Positions 11,501 to 21,673 of a DNA stretch of 64,000 nt are shown here, in pieces. A model generated the notes under the pieces. The model was given only the letters and a program-made list of their open reading frames with translations, ran no database searches and was not told the origin of the DNA. The first letter of the stretch is position 1; each line of letters begins with the position of its first letter. This DNA is from Daldinia sp. FL1419. Lineage: Eukaryota; Ascomycota; Sordariomycetes; Xylariales; Hypoxylaceae. The position numbers and the translations under genes are program-made. The stretch is taken from NCBI GenBank assembly GCA_025201765.1, contig MU623341.1, forward strand, positions 574,912-638,911, read 5' to 3'.

Positions 11501-12875
11501 TGGTCCTCAGACTCGGAGGGTTCACGTAGCTGGCTCATCTCGCTGTACTTCCGATCCAGACCCCTGGGTACGAAACAGAAATCGAGTATCTTGAGCGACT
11601 CTACGGGTAACTTGGCGCTCACGCTATCTATCTGTTGGAGATAGCCGAGAATAATGTTGCGAGCATCCACCTCAACCAGAAGGTCGTGATGACCTCCCCG
11701 GTGCACCCTCCAAGAGTGTAGGCGACCTTTCGACGTAACGGCGACGACAGTACATTCACCTTGTTTAGTTGACCTCTCTGAACGTACGGCGGCGATATCT
11801 CCCTGAGAAGCGGTCTGCGACAGCGCATGTCGCAGAGTTCCGAAAAACCCGCTGCTAGCAGATCCAAGGTTGGTGCGCAAGAACTGTGTTGAAATTTTCG
11901 GGCGGCCATGCGTGTCTCGGACGCTCAAGTATGCCAGGCGTCCACTACTAAATGCGAGGACAAAACCAGCTGCAGATTCGGCATGGACAATCTGGATGAC
12001 TGCCTCCCCGGAAAACATACCGGCGATAGAACCTTCGACGCCATTTTGCTGTTGGCGCATAAAATCCAGCGTCGTCGCGCTCGATATAGATTCCCAATAA
12101 GTCACTTTACCATTAGTAGGCATTACTACTACTAAACCCGGCTCAGAAGAGGAAACGGACGGAGGGACCAGCGCGCCCAGGGGTAAAAGGTCGCTGGAGG
12201 ATTTTGACGGGCACGGCAACGCAAAGGTGAAGGATTCAGGAGATTGGGTGGGTGCCGCGTATGGCCATACGATGGCGTGCGTATGAGAGAGGCTCAGGGC
12301 ATATCCTGTAGAGCTGTCGACGGAGCCATGCTGACGACCTACACAATAAAAGTTAGCTATACGGGATCGACGAATCGACGGGCGGTGAGGGGGGGTAGCA
12401 TACTACTGGTATCCAACTTTAATCGATCGGGTAAAGCTGGGAGTTTTCGGACGTCAAACGCAATATTGGTTGACTATAAAGTATTAACGTGTCAGTCATT
12501 TTAAACTTAAGGTACTCGGGAGCTTCTTTTACTACTAAAACTTACTAAAAGTGTGCTGCCATCCCCCTTGATAAGACGTTCGCCCGGCCGAACTTTCTTC
12601 GACCGAAGACTAAGCTCTTGCTTAGGGGTAGGCGATTCCTCAATTCCATCCTGTTTTGCATCAACTATCGAAGACTTTGTAGATTTAACTTCGTACGTCT
12701 CGGGAGTAACAGGCGAGTTCGCATGGGTTTGGTCATTCAATGGTATCCTCTGTCGTTTCGCTTTGGGTTGTTGGACCGAATTATCTGAGCTAACAGGTCG
12801 TTGACGTCGTCGGCCACGAGTTGCTGTTGGGGCGGGCGACAGGTTTTCAGCGCCATTAACGGTAGCTGAAAACAT
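8546..12875 (-). CDS. NUP133: nucleoporin Nup133 (Y-complex scaffold)
   Basis: A 1379-residue nucleoporin. It belongs to the Y-shaped (Nup84/Nup107-160) complex of the nuclear pore scaffold. Four exons on the minus strand: 12546-12875, 12404-12473, 8946-12338 and 8546-8892. The introns are 72, 65 and 53 nt, with GTAAGT, GTATGC and GTAAGT donors. Joined exons give STLL|STNIAFDVRKLPALPDRL and LDTSS|RQHGSVDSSTGYAL, both continuous with the family. The first ~80 residues are basic and disordered (RGRRRQRP, PKAKRQR). Next comes the beta-propeller (about 90-540, including LVVVMPTNGKVTYWESISS), then an alpha-helical stack to the C-terminus. The second intron donor could instead be GTAGTA three bases earlier, which would drop one Ser. 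The promoter is shared with the divergent AFG1 gene. Confidence 0.93.
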
Positions 12876-14109
12876 GATGCAGCAATTCTGCAGTATGGGT
12901 GGTCAAGGCGAAAAAAAAACAGAGTCGAAGCAAGGATGCAATTCGGAGACTTTTATTGATGATGAAAACCGTTAATTATCGATGCGTCGCTTGATGTAGA
13001 AAATACGTGCTCATCGTGAGGAGGCGAAATAAGGCGGAAGTCGTGGGCGTGGATAAAATGGTGGAGAAGGTGAGAGGTGTGAAGGTGTAGAAAAAAAAAG
13101 ATGAAGATTGAATGGTGAAGACCTTCCGCGAAAGAATGACGAGGCCGAACAAATGTTTGGTTGTGATTGATTGGGTCGTTACTTCACCTTTGGCTGAGTA
13201 CCTGTAAGCTGTAGGGAGGGAAAAAAAAACACATACACTGGAATTGGGTTAGCTGGAGCTACGTAGCCCTGACATTTACTAGTGATATGGAAACCTTGAA
13301 ATTTTTTAGTACTACGTAAAGGTAGGTACATATAATTTCTACGTGATGTGTATACAAATCAGAGGTTTAAATGCAATGCAGGCGCGGCTGAAGCTAGACC
13401 ATTTTAGAAATAACAAGACCCTTGTTATGTTCTTGCCGTTTGTAGATGGACTTGTAAGTGGATCAAGTTCTTTGTGCCTTTTCAAAGCAGCCAAGTAGCT
13501 CGCAACCGTCATGTGGCTCGTGCGTTGTCTGCCTGGCACGGGCCAAGAATCCAATCGCAACGGCTTGACAAATCCGGGGCAGCCTCTCTCAACTTTTTTA
13601 CATTTGAGCCTCGATTTTTAATACTCATTTTTAACAACTACCAACACGGAACCTTGATCTTGGACATATTTCTAATTTAGTCCTCTAACTTATTCCGCAG
13701 TTTAAATTCCATACTATCCTTCCGAAAGCAAGGCAGCCTCAGTCTTCAACCACCACCATGATTTATCTATGGCATCTTAAAACGTTCGGGATATAATAAA
13801 GATTGCCTAAGCGTCGTCAACTACTATTTCCTCACTTTCCTCTTTAGGAAGTGCCTACTACAAGTTTGCGCTCTCGAAATGTTGCACATTTCCCAACTTA
13901 TCAGGCTATATTAAGAAATATAGCGGCGTGGACAGCCTTATAGTTAACACTGATGCTAGGGAATTGGATCTTACAGGCCTGACGTATAATTTCCCCATGG
14001 TGACCAGGTAATCATCGGGAGCCATTCCCTGAAAGCTAATAAAACTACCTATATATAATCCTAAGTCGCATTGTTTAAAGCGGGTATTAATATCACGCAA
14101 CGACTCAAG
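12876..14109. promoter_or_regulatory. divergent promoter region, nup133 / AFG1-type gene
   Basis: About 1.2 kb between two genes reading outward. It has several A-tracts (near 12911, 13091, 13221) typical of nucleosome-free fungal promoters, and one AGGTAGGTACAT motif near 13320. A possible small 5' exon of the AFG1-type gene may lie in the right part, but I could not define one. Confidence 0.45.
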
Positions 14110-16104
14110 ATGAGACGGGGCATCAGTTCAGTTACCATTACGGATCCCTTGGTCAAGTATCAGTCGCTGCTAGCGACGGGGATTTGTTCGCCAGATGCTG
14201 CTCAGCATCGGTTGGCGATACACCTTCAAAAGGTATATCATCGGCTCAAGGACTATTCGCCATCACATGAATACCGTGCTAGGCTAAAGGCCATTACCAG
14301 TGCCTTGGACAGCACCAAAAAGAGTGAAGACCCGTCGCACACTCTCGCAGTCGAGAGCCATCCTATTTGGCGCAACCCCCTTCTTTCTCGATTTTTTGCT
14401 CGCAATGAGAGTAAGGATACTTTAGCTCTTATCAAAATTTTGACAAGCCATGAAGAGGCAATTCACATAGATTCGCCGCGTGGCCTATTCCTATCGGGCG
14501 AAGTAGGCACCGGCAAGTCAATGTTGCTTGACCTGCTCGCTGATGGGTTACCCACAAGTCGTAAGAAAAGGTGGCATTTTAATACATTCATGCTTTATAC
14601 ACTATCCCGGCTTGAGAAATACCGGAAATCGCATCCACATCTAGATCGTGATGATCAGGAATATTCATTGCTGTGGGTGGCCAAGGATATGGTTGAGAAA
14701 TCACCAATTCTTTTTCTGGATGAGTTTCAACTCCCGGATAGAGCGGCAAGCAAGATCCTTAGTAATCTATTTATTGCATTTTTTCAACTAGGTGGCGTCC
14801 TTGTCGCTTCGTCAAATCGCATGCCAGACGAGTTAGAAAAAGCTACCGGAGTCGAATATGTTCCCCCCTCAGCTAGTAGTCTAATAAGTCAAGCCTTGGG
14901 TCTAGGACGGACTCGTGGAAGAGGTGAATTATTCGGTTCTACTAGCGATTTTGCATCGTTTCTTGAAGTACTAAAAGCAAGATGCGAGTTTTGGCAAATG
15001 GAAGGGGGCAAAGACTGGAGGCGCCGCGAAGTCGGCGAGTTGCTAAACCATCGTGTCAAAACTCCTGAGAAAACTATCACTGACAAGTCAGCAACGACTA
15101 CCGTGGTAGGGTTTACTTCTGATATAAATACTCAAGAAACAGACGAATCAAGCTTGTCTGTTATGACTCCAAGGAATTATTTCCTCGTTGGTGAAACACA
15201 CGAAGCCGCATGGATGGAAATTTTGAAAAGCCTAATATTGCCACACGAAGGAGACGAAATACCCTGGAAGTCCCTGACGGTAACTGTGTACGGCCGGGCT
15301 GTTACGATCCCACAGCAGTATGGCGGGACTGTCTTCTGGGATTTCGAGGATCTCGTATCTTCATTTGGGCCAGCTGATTATATTACGATGGCTTCAACCT
15401 TTCATACTTTCATCATAGATGGCGTGCCTGTCTTAACAATTCTTAAGAAGAATGAGGCACGAAGGCTTATTACGCTATTGGATGCCTTGTATGAAGCTCG
15501 GTGCAAGTTGGTCATTCGCGCCGAAGCTGGCCCTGACGACTTATTCTTCCCGGAAGCTAAGGCTGTCGCCTCACCTGTGACACAATATGCCCATAGAGGA
15601 AGTGAGCAGGTAGACGATGATGCGATACATCCCGAGACCGTTGCCGAGGTATACCAGGACACGATGTCACCCTTTAGACCAAATATCTCGTCTTATACTG
15701 ATTCAAGAAACACGGACTATGATCCTGATCAGGATTCTGACTTCGGTGTAGAGCAAAAGTCTAAAGTAGACTTCAGCAATACCAGCGCGTTTACTGGAGA
15801 AGATGAGCGATTCGCCTACAAACGGGCCACGAGCCGCCTCTGGGAACTCTGCGGGGCTCAATGGCATAGTCGTACGGGTGATGGGTGGTGGCAGCCGCTC
15901 CCGCCCGAAGCGCGGCATTGGGAGGGTTCGCCAGTCGCGAAACCACGACCATGGTCAGCCTCACCGGTTGTTCGAGGGAATGATGCTAGCATGGGGCCGT
16001 CAGTAGAGCTTGAGGAGCCGGCAGGCCTACAGCGATTCCGTCTTGAATATCTACGGAAGACATTTTCTGGAGAAGGCCAGGCGAAGAAGCATGATCGGGA
16101 GTAA
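14110..16104 (+). CDS. AFG1: AFG1-type AAA+ ATPase
   Basis: A 664-residue ATPase of the AFG1/LACE1 family. In yeast and animals it sits in mitochondria and helps degrade respiratory-chain subunits and other membrane proteins. Single exon as called. Walker A is GEVGTGKS (residues 130-137). Walker B is ILFLDEFQ with D204/E205, and SNRMP (sensor region) follows near residue 238. The N-terminal TDPLVKYQSLLATG and HRLAIHLQKVYHRLKDY are family signatures. The acidic low-complexity insert near residues 500-565 and the C-terminal extension make it longer than yeast Afg1 (about 510). I used the first real ATG (14110); the open frame extends only 13 codons further and has no upstream ATG. No clear mitochondrial presequence is present, so a short upstream exon may be missing. 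Confidence 0.88.
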   Translation: MRRGISSVTITDPLVKYQSLLATGICSPDAAQHRLAIHLQKVYHRLKDYSPSHEYRARLKAITSALDSTKKSEDPSHTLAVESHPIWRNPLLSRFFARNESKDTLALIKILTSHEEAIHIDSPRGLFLSGEVGTGKSMLLDLLADGLPTSRKKRWHFNTFMLYTLSRLEKYRKSHPHLDRDDQEYSLLWVAKDMVEKSPILFLDEFQLPDRAASKILSNLFIAFFQLGGVLVASSNRMPDELEKATGVEYVPPSASSLISQALGLGRTRGRGELFGSTSDFASFLEVLKARCEFWQMEGGKDWRRREVGELLNHRVKTPEKTITDKSATTTVVGFTSDINTQETDESSLSVMTPRNYFLVGETHEAAWMEILKSLILPHEGDEIPWKSLTVTVYGRAVTIPQQYGGTVFWDFEDLVSSFGPADYITMASTFHTFIIDGVPVLTILKKNEARRLITLLDALYEARCKLVIRAEAGPDDLFFPEAKAVASPVTQYAHRGSEQVDDDAIHPETVAEVYQDTMSPFRPNISSYTDSRNTDYDPDQDSDFGVEQKSKVDFSNTSAFTGEDERFAYKRATSRLWELCGAQWHSRTGDGWWQPLPPEARHWEGSPVAKPRPWSASPVVRGNDASMGPSVELEEPAGLQRFRLEYLRKTFSGEGQAKKHDRE

Positions 16105-16342
16105 GGGTTTGGCCGATATGATTGTGTATATCATGTCTACCTAGATAGAGCACGTACATAGATGCGCAAGCGCCAGCGTATAAACGAAATACCAAATATT
16201 ATTCCACGATAAACGCCTAGACACCATGCTCTATGTCAGCCCATAACGCCACTACATACCTATGCATGCGCATTCGAACGGCCGGGCTCTGCTTACTTTA
16301 AGCCCAGACTAATCCTATATTTTCTTTTTCCCCTCCGCGCAC

Positions 16343-17131
16343 CTACAAGTTCGTCACGCCCGGCACCCATCCCTCTCCAATCCTCCTCATCTCCTCTCCA
16401 AACTTGCGGCTCGTAATCCTCTTCCCGCCAACACCGCCACCCGGCGGTAATACTAGCGGCGCATGTTCATCCGGATCGTAGAACGGGTTCTGCAGCAGTC
16501 GCACATACGCCGTCTGCATAGCGCGAAACACAACACGCAGCTCCGTCTCCCTAAGTCCGACGCCCCCTCTAACGATCCCCGCCGGTCCCATCCCTCCTCC
16601 TCCCGCACCGCCGATATTCGGCAAGCGGCCGCGCATATCGACCACAGCGACGAACTTCACTCCCGTATTCGTCTCGAACCCGTACGCGGCCAGGCGCTCG
16701 TCCACGGCGTGCAATAACCCGAAGTCGCCGGTGAGGATCGGGGTCGCGGACGTGGCTGCTGCGGCGGGGGGAGCGGCGCGGCGGGCGCGCGTCTCGAAGA
16801 TGTCGAGGGTGCTGCTTAGGAGGAGGGAGAATTGTAGGGGCGTGCGCAGGGGGGCGCGGGTGTTGGTCGAGGGGTCGTAGGAGGGGAAGATGGTTATGTG
16901 GAGGGGGTTATTCTAGTGCAAGCTTTATGTTAGCGAAGAGCTGAGCGATAGTTGGTAGTTTTGAGTAGGTTTGAGTAGATTTTAAAGCAAGAATGGGAAG
17001 TAAGTGGGTGAATGAAGTTGCAACCAGGTAAGGAAAAAAGGCCGAGAGAAAGAGGCGCGGAAAGCGATGAATAGACGTACGTTTCGTCCTATGACGCCTA
17101 GACAGGCTATAGATGGTATTGCGGTAGCCAT
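16343..17131 (-). CDS. TRAPP complex subunit, TRAPPC2L/sedlin-like
   Basis: A 206-residue sedlin/TRAPPC2L-type longin-fold subunit of the TRAPP tethering complex, which acts as a Rab exchange factor in ER-to-Golgi and Golgi traffic. Exon 1 is 17081-17131 (17 codons), the intron 16913-17080 (GTACGT ... CTAAC ... TAG, phase 0) and exon 2 16343-16912. The join gives ACLGVIGRN|NNPLHITIF. The open longin strand is followed by LQFSLLLSSTLDIFETR, LLHAVDERLAAYGFETNTG and VKFVAVVDMRGR, all strongly family-like. A Gly-rich loop (IGGAGGGGMG) and a Pro/Gly-rich loop near the C-terminus lengthen it relative to the human protein (about 140). An in-frame ATG 22 codons upstream is possible, but the chosen start fits the family. 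It converges on the AFG1-type gene, 238 bp away. Confidence 0.85.
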
Positions 17132-17644
17132 CGCTACATGTGTTGTCGATTTTGCGCAGCTGCGTTGGGTATACGTTGGTGGAATTAGAAAGGCCAAGAT
17201 GGCGAAAGCTTGGGTTTGATGAAGTTGAGAGCTATCGATTAACTAACCATAGGTAGGTACCTACCTAACCTAGGTCCTGTACCTGTGAGCTTCAAGGCTT
17301 GCCCCACTATTTAACTCTCAGTATAGTGGTAAGTCAGGGAAGAGATATCCATAACACCTTTAGGGGATATATATACCACCTATATACCACCAAAGATCGA
17401 AAAAACAGGTAGAAGAGAAATGCAAATATAAACAAATTGTTCAGTATTCGAGCAATATCTAACATCTCAATAGACGCCCATACGTGTGACCTTATCTAAC
17501 ACCATATCTACAGAGTAATAGCACACATTTTAAAAGGCCCGCCGAGCCTTATGACATCTTATACCATCCCCCACCACAAAACCACTGTCTATAACCCAGG
17601 TTCTCATTTAACACCTTCACTAACATATCATCGTATAGACGGTA
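17132..17644. other. intergenic, TRAPP promoter and mct1 3' region
   Basis: The 513 bp between two minus-strand genes hold the promoter of the TRAPP subunit and the 3' end of the transacylase gene. A compact palindromic motif, GGTAGGTACCTACCTAACC, is at about 17252-17270. No ORF is supported. Confidence 0.5.
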
Positions 17645-18972
17645 CTATTCTTCCTCTTCCTCATCTTGTAGCAATTCGGTTTTCTCTAGTCCTTTCAACA
17701 CATCTTCGATCTCGATGGGATCGGTGATGGCCCAGACGCCACCTCCTTTAACTGAGTCCATCCCACGCATGCCAACCTCCTTTCCTACGAGGTTCCTACC
17801 CACTTTCCCAGGCCCGATACCTATCCACCTTCTGACTTTTTGTTCTTGATCCAGATACTTAATACTGTCCCACCACCTGACAGTCTCGAGGCATTGTCGC
17901 GCTAGGAGATCTTTAACGTCCGCAGCGCTTTCGAACGGTCGCGCGCTCACGTTGCTCACGCATTGTAGTCGACCCGGAAATGTAACGACATCTTTATCTT
18001 CGCGACCTTTAACTCGGCTCTTCTTTGACAGTAGTTCCCGCATCACAGTAACTGCCGGCCTCATGATCGGACTGTGGAACGGACTATCACTATTTAGTCG
18101 AACCGCTCTCGGATCATGACCGAGGAATTGTCGGACATGAGCCGTCAGTTCTTTGATCCTTTGTATATTCCCACTTAAAACAATTTGATTTTTGCTGTTT
18201 ATATTTGCGATAAGCACTTGATCGATTGGCTTCATGGAATCGGCGCTTTCACTTCTCGCGCCTGCGCTACGGTATCCCACGAAGTCGTCTATAGCTTCGA
18301 TCAGTTGAGTTAGATACTCGGGCTCTGTAACGACAGCCACCATGCCATATTCTCCTCCATAATTAACTTTGGCCTTTTGAGTAGCTTCCGCCATAGCTCC
18401 TGCACGTTCGCGCACCATATATAGAGCGTCTTCGAACTCCAATACACCACCCGCTACTAGAGCTGCGAATTCGCCCAGCGAATGTCCAAGCGATACGTCT
18501 ACTCGCTTGGAAATATCGAAACCGAATTCGTTCTCGAGGATGCGGAGGATGAAAATAGAGGTTGCCATAATCGCAGGCTGGGCGCTGGGTGTTGCCGTTA
18601 GTGCTCGGCTTGGGCCGTTTTGTATTATGTGGGATAGCTTGTATCCCATATAGCTATCAATCTCGTCAATTATTTGAGCAGCTCTACTTGGAAAAGCTTC
18701 GATCCAGGGTGTAAGCATTCCGACTTTTTGGACTCCTTGGCCTGCAATGATAGAATATGTTAGCTTAATCATAGAGGTCATCTATCAGGGTTCTAACCCG
18801 GAAAGAAGATGGCAGTCCGCGGTCTTTTTCCTTGTTTTGATGTATAATTTCGATAGCCAATTGTATATATAGGGAGTATAGCCGTATTAGTGAAGCCGGT
18901 AGAGTTGAACTGGCGACATACTATGCTGCCGGCGCGGATGGGCCGGCGCAACGGAGAAGAAAGTACGCTCAT
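17645..18972 (-). CDS. MCT1: mitochondrial malonyl-CoA:ACP transacylase
   Basis: A 423-residue type II fatty-acid synthesis enzyme. It moves malonyl groups from CoA to mitochondrial acyl carrier protein, supplying the pathway that makes octanoate for lipoate. Exon 1 is 18798-18972, the intron 18742-18797 (GTTAGA ... CTAAC ... CAG, phase 1) and exon 2 17645-18741. The join completes RTAIFFPG|QGVQKVGM, the start of the transacylase fold. The first ~50 residues are a typical mitochondrial presequence rich in Arg, Ser and hydroxylated residues without acids (MSVLSSPLRRPIRAG...). The nucleophile is Ser146 in GHSLGEF, and the catalytic His is in the PFHSP motif. Yeast Mct1 is about 360 residues. 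Exon 1 is invisible to a simple ORF scan, and a call starting inside the intron would lose both presequence and fold. Confidence 0.93.
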
Positions 18973-19676
18973 CGCCGCAGGCCAGCTACGTTTGCGCTGC
19001 GGCGATTAGTTCTCACGGTCATCGAATGCGAATCCTGATATAAGCTGTCGAAGAAAGAAAGCAAACTAAGATTGAGTATAAAGGAGATTTTCGAACGAAA
19101 CAACTAAAAAATTAGAAGCTATAAGAGGGAAAGCTCCAATTGATGACTCTAATAAATGGGTTGTTCCAAGAAGGTTGTTGAGGTATTGAGGTACAAGCAC
19201 CGGTACAGGTACAGGGTACAGCTACCTACCTCGGCCCTTGTTCGAAAGATGCGAAGCTGCCCGCAATTTGCCAAGGTCTGTTCCCCCCCACATTCCATCT
19301 TCCCCAGATCTAGGTAGCTCAGTACCTACCTCCTAGGTACACCTACGTAATCTACTGTCCATCCCGAAGATATCCGCCAAACATCAAATTCGCCTACTTG
19401 ACAATAACATTAGTTATGATGCTTTCCTATCGCAGCTAGGTTCTTATTTATTTGGGACTGTAATTAAAATCTGGTCCGACCCAGAAGAAATAAAGATTAT
19501 CGCTCATTAGCAGCTTGACCTGCTTGGTGCCCTGCTGATCCATGCGTGCTGATGTCTCGTGGCTCCTCAGCATGCACACAAGAAAACGCCGATCATGCAA
19601 TCGTGCAATTATGCAATACATTCATTAATGGATAATGCCATTCCAAATGTAACCGTCAATATGCCTCGGATACCCT
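18973..19676. other. intergenic, mct1 promoter
   Basis: The 704 bp upstream of mct1 and downstream of the AP-3 mu gene. A cluster of TACC/GGTA motifs runs from about 19190 to 19345 (ACCTACCTCCTAGGTAC-like). No coding sequence is supported. Confidence 0.5.
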
Positions 19677-21353
19677 CTAACATCTGATTTCAACTCCCCC
19701 CTTGCTGATAGTAAGATACTTTACGCCCTTATACGGCTTTACCCCTTCACCAAGACCTCGACTTTTTCTCGGGTCAATGAGGATGCTTTCCACCTTAATT
19801 CCGCTCGAAAGCCATCCTTTGACAGAGAAACTGACAGACGCAGAGCTCGGCATCAGGATCTTGTTCTGGGCAATTCTTTTTGCGTCCTTCTCACTATCCG
19901 AGCCCCCCTCGCCATTTTTAGGCTTCTCATTTGTGTTGCTTTGATATGGCTCGTCGTAACTATAGTCCTTGCCAAAACCAAAACCATTAGGATCATTATC
20001 TTCTTGGTCTTCCGTTAATGGGCCCTGAACCGAACATCGAAGACCGTAGTAAGATGTTCCGGCGGAGAGTTCCTTTGTTGGTATGTGCCACTCTAGTATT
20101 CCATCTGCTGGACTAAAACTGGCGTCACCCTTGCTCGGTCGAATATCCGAAAGGTTCCTAACCTCGGAAGGTAACGGCACCGAGACAATTAGGTCTTGTA
20201 ATAACGGCGCGGCCGCCGAGCCTGGGTGCGGGCTTCCGAATCCTCTACCACCTGGGCCACCTCCCCTACTAGACAACCCTGAGGTGGAAGAGCCGGAAAA
20301 GCCGAAACTCTTATTGATATTGAGCCGGACTTCGAAATCTGAACTGGTTGGCCCCAATCCAGTTTTGACCTCAATACTTACCGGAAGCCTTAAGCTATTC
20401 GAGTTCAAACTCCCAGTCTTTCCGTTGGTAAAAGGCAGTAGATCTACTTCATAACCTGCGAGGATGAAACGTCCATCTGGGGGTATGAAGCTGAGCTCTC
20501 CTGGACTCTCCTTCCATTTATTCAATCGCACGCACGGATGGAATACTGGTAGCTCCATGACACTCTGCAGATTATGCTTCCCTGAGGGCCCAGTAATATT
20601 CAGAAGGATATCTGGGACACCAGATACCTTGGACGTAAACGCAATAGTGCCATTCGCATATGCGGCGATCGGTCTACCGGATGGCGCAAGAGTAACAGAT
20701 AATGTCTCCACGATATCGGCGTAGAGCTCGTTCGACGTATGTCTCACGTTCGCTCGCCTCCAAGGAAGAGCCGGTGCGGTCTGAGCTATGAGGGATGGCG
20801 TGCTCGAGGGACTAGGTGATTTACCAGGTAAGTTTATGCTGCCTAATAACTTCCCTAGCAGACCTTCTACTTCGATCACGTCCCTCAAGGCATTCGGTTC
20901 CGTGGTGTTAACTGTGCCGGCATCGCACATTTCCGTAAGAAGTTGAGCAACAACATCGTAATTTGCTTCGATTTTATGTGCTAGGACCGGCGCGCCTAAG
21001 AACTCCTCAAGGGCATCAATTATGCGATGGAGAAACTCTAGTACAAGAAGAGGTTCTATTTCGGAAGAAGATGTAGCTAGGTAAAGTAAATTTGCATGCA
21101 CGAGGCTGAATACAAGGGTCGGGGGGTTGGTATTTGGTAGGTATATTAGATTAGGCCTTGGAGCCGGATGTTCGAGATACAGGGGAAGAAGGACGGCGGC
21201 TGAGAGAGGTCGAGAGGTATAGGTATGGGAGAGGATCGCACGACTAGTTATACGATTATTTGTTAGCTTCTAAAATCCCTCAGGTATAAGTGATATCGAG
21301 TAGACTGACTTATGCTCATCGTAGATGTGCAGCGCCTCTATAACACCGTTCAT
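19677..21353 (-). CDS. APM3: AP-3 adaptor complex mu subunit
   Basis: A 536-residue medium chain of the AP-3 clathrin-type adaptor, which sorts cargo from Golgi/endosomes to the vacuole. Exon 1 is 21310-21353 and exon 2 19677-21243, with a phase-2 intron (GTCAGT ... CTAAC ... TAG). The join gives MNGVIEALHIYDEHN|RAILSH. Residues 1-140 form the longin-like N-terminal domain (LLVLEFLHRIIDALEEFLGAP). The mu homology domain starts near NELYADIVE and includes FHPCVRLNKW and FIPPDGRFILAGYEV. The Gly/Ser-rich loop (about 300-330) and the acidic linker (about 400-430) look like fungal insertions. The mu-3 assignment over mu-1/2 rests on the AP-3-like sequence and divergence of the cargo-binding domain. 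Confidence 0.9.
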
Positions 21354-21673
21354 GGTGGTTGTGTTGTTATGCACATCATTAAATCTAAAAGGTACAATTG
21401 AGAAGCGCACTTGATTAAAAGAATCCAAGAATCCCAGGTTCCCAGGTGGGTGTGATGCCATTAGAGGAACTAAAGCTAAATTTGTGGAGATACTCCGTTA
21501 GCTTAAACCATTATCGATAAGAATAATAGTGTGTGGGGTCCCTGTTAGGTATGTACATTCGTCCTTGAACTGGGAAATTTTTCTAAAACGGTCAATTTTT
21601 CTCGATTCGCCGAACCATCTATCAAGCAAAATATTCTGTTTATTCTCCCCTCCTCGCTGCAATAAATCGAGCA
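21354..21673. promoter_or_regulatory. 320-bp bidirectional promoter, APM3 / MPP10
   Basis: Two genes start in opposite directions 320 bp apart, so their promoters must overlap. There are T/A-rich stretches next to both starts; I could not identify a known binding site with confidence. Confidence 0.55.
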
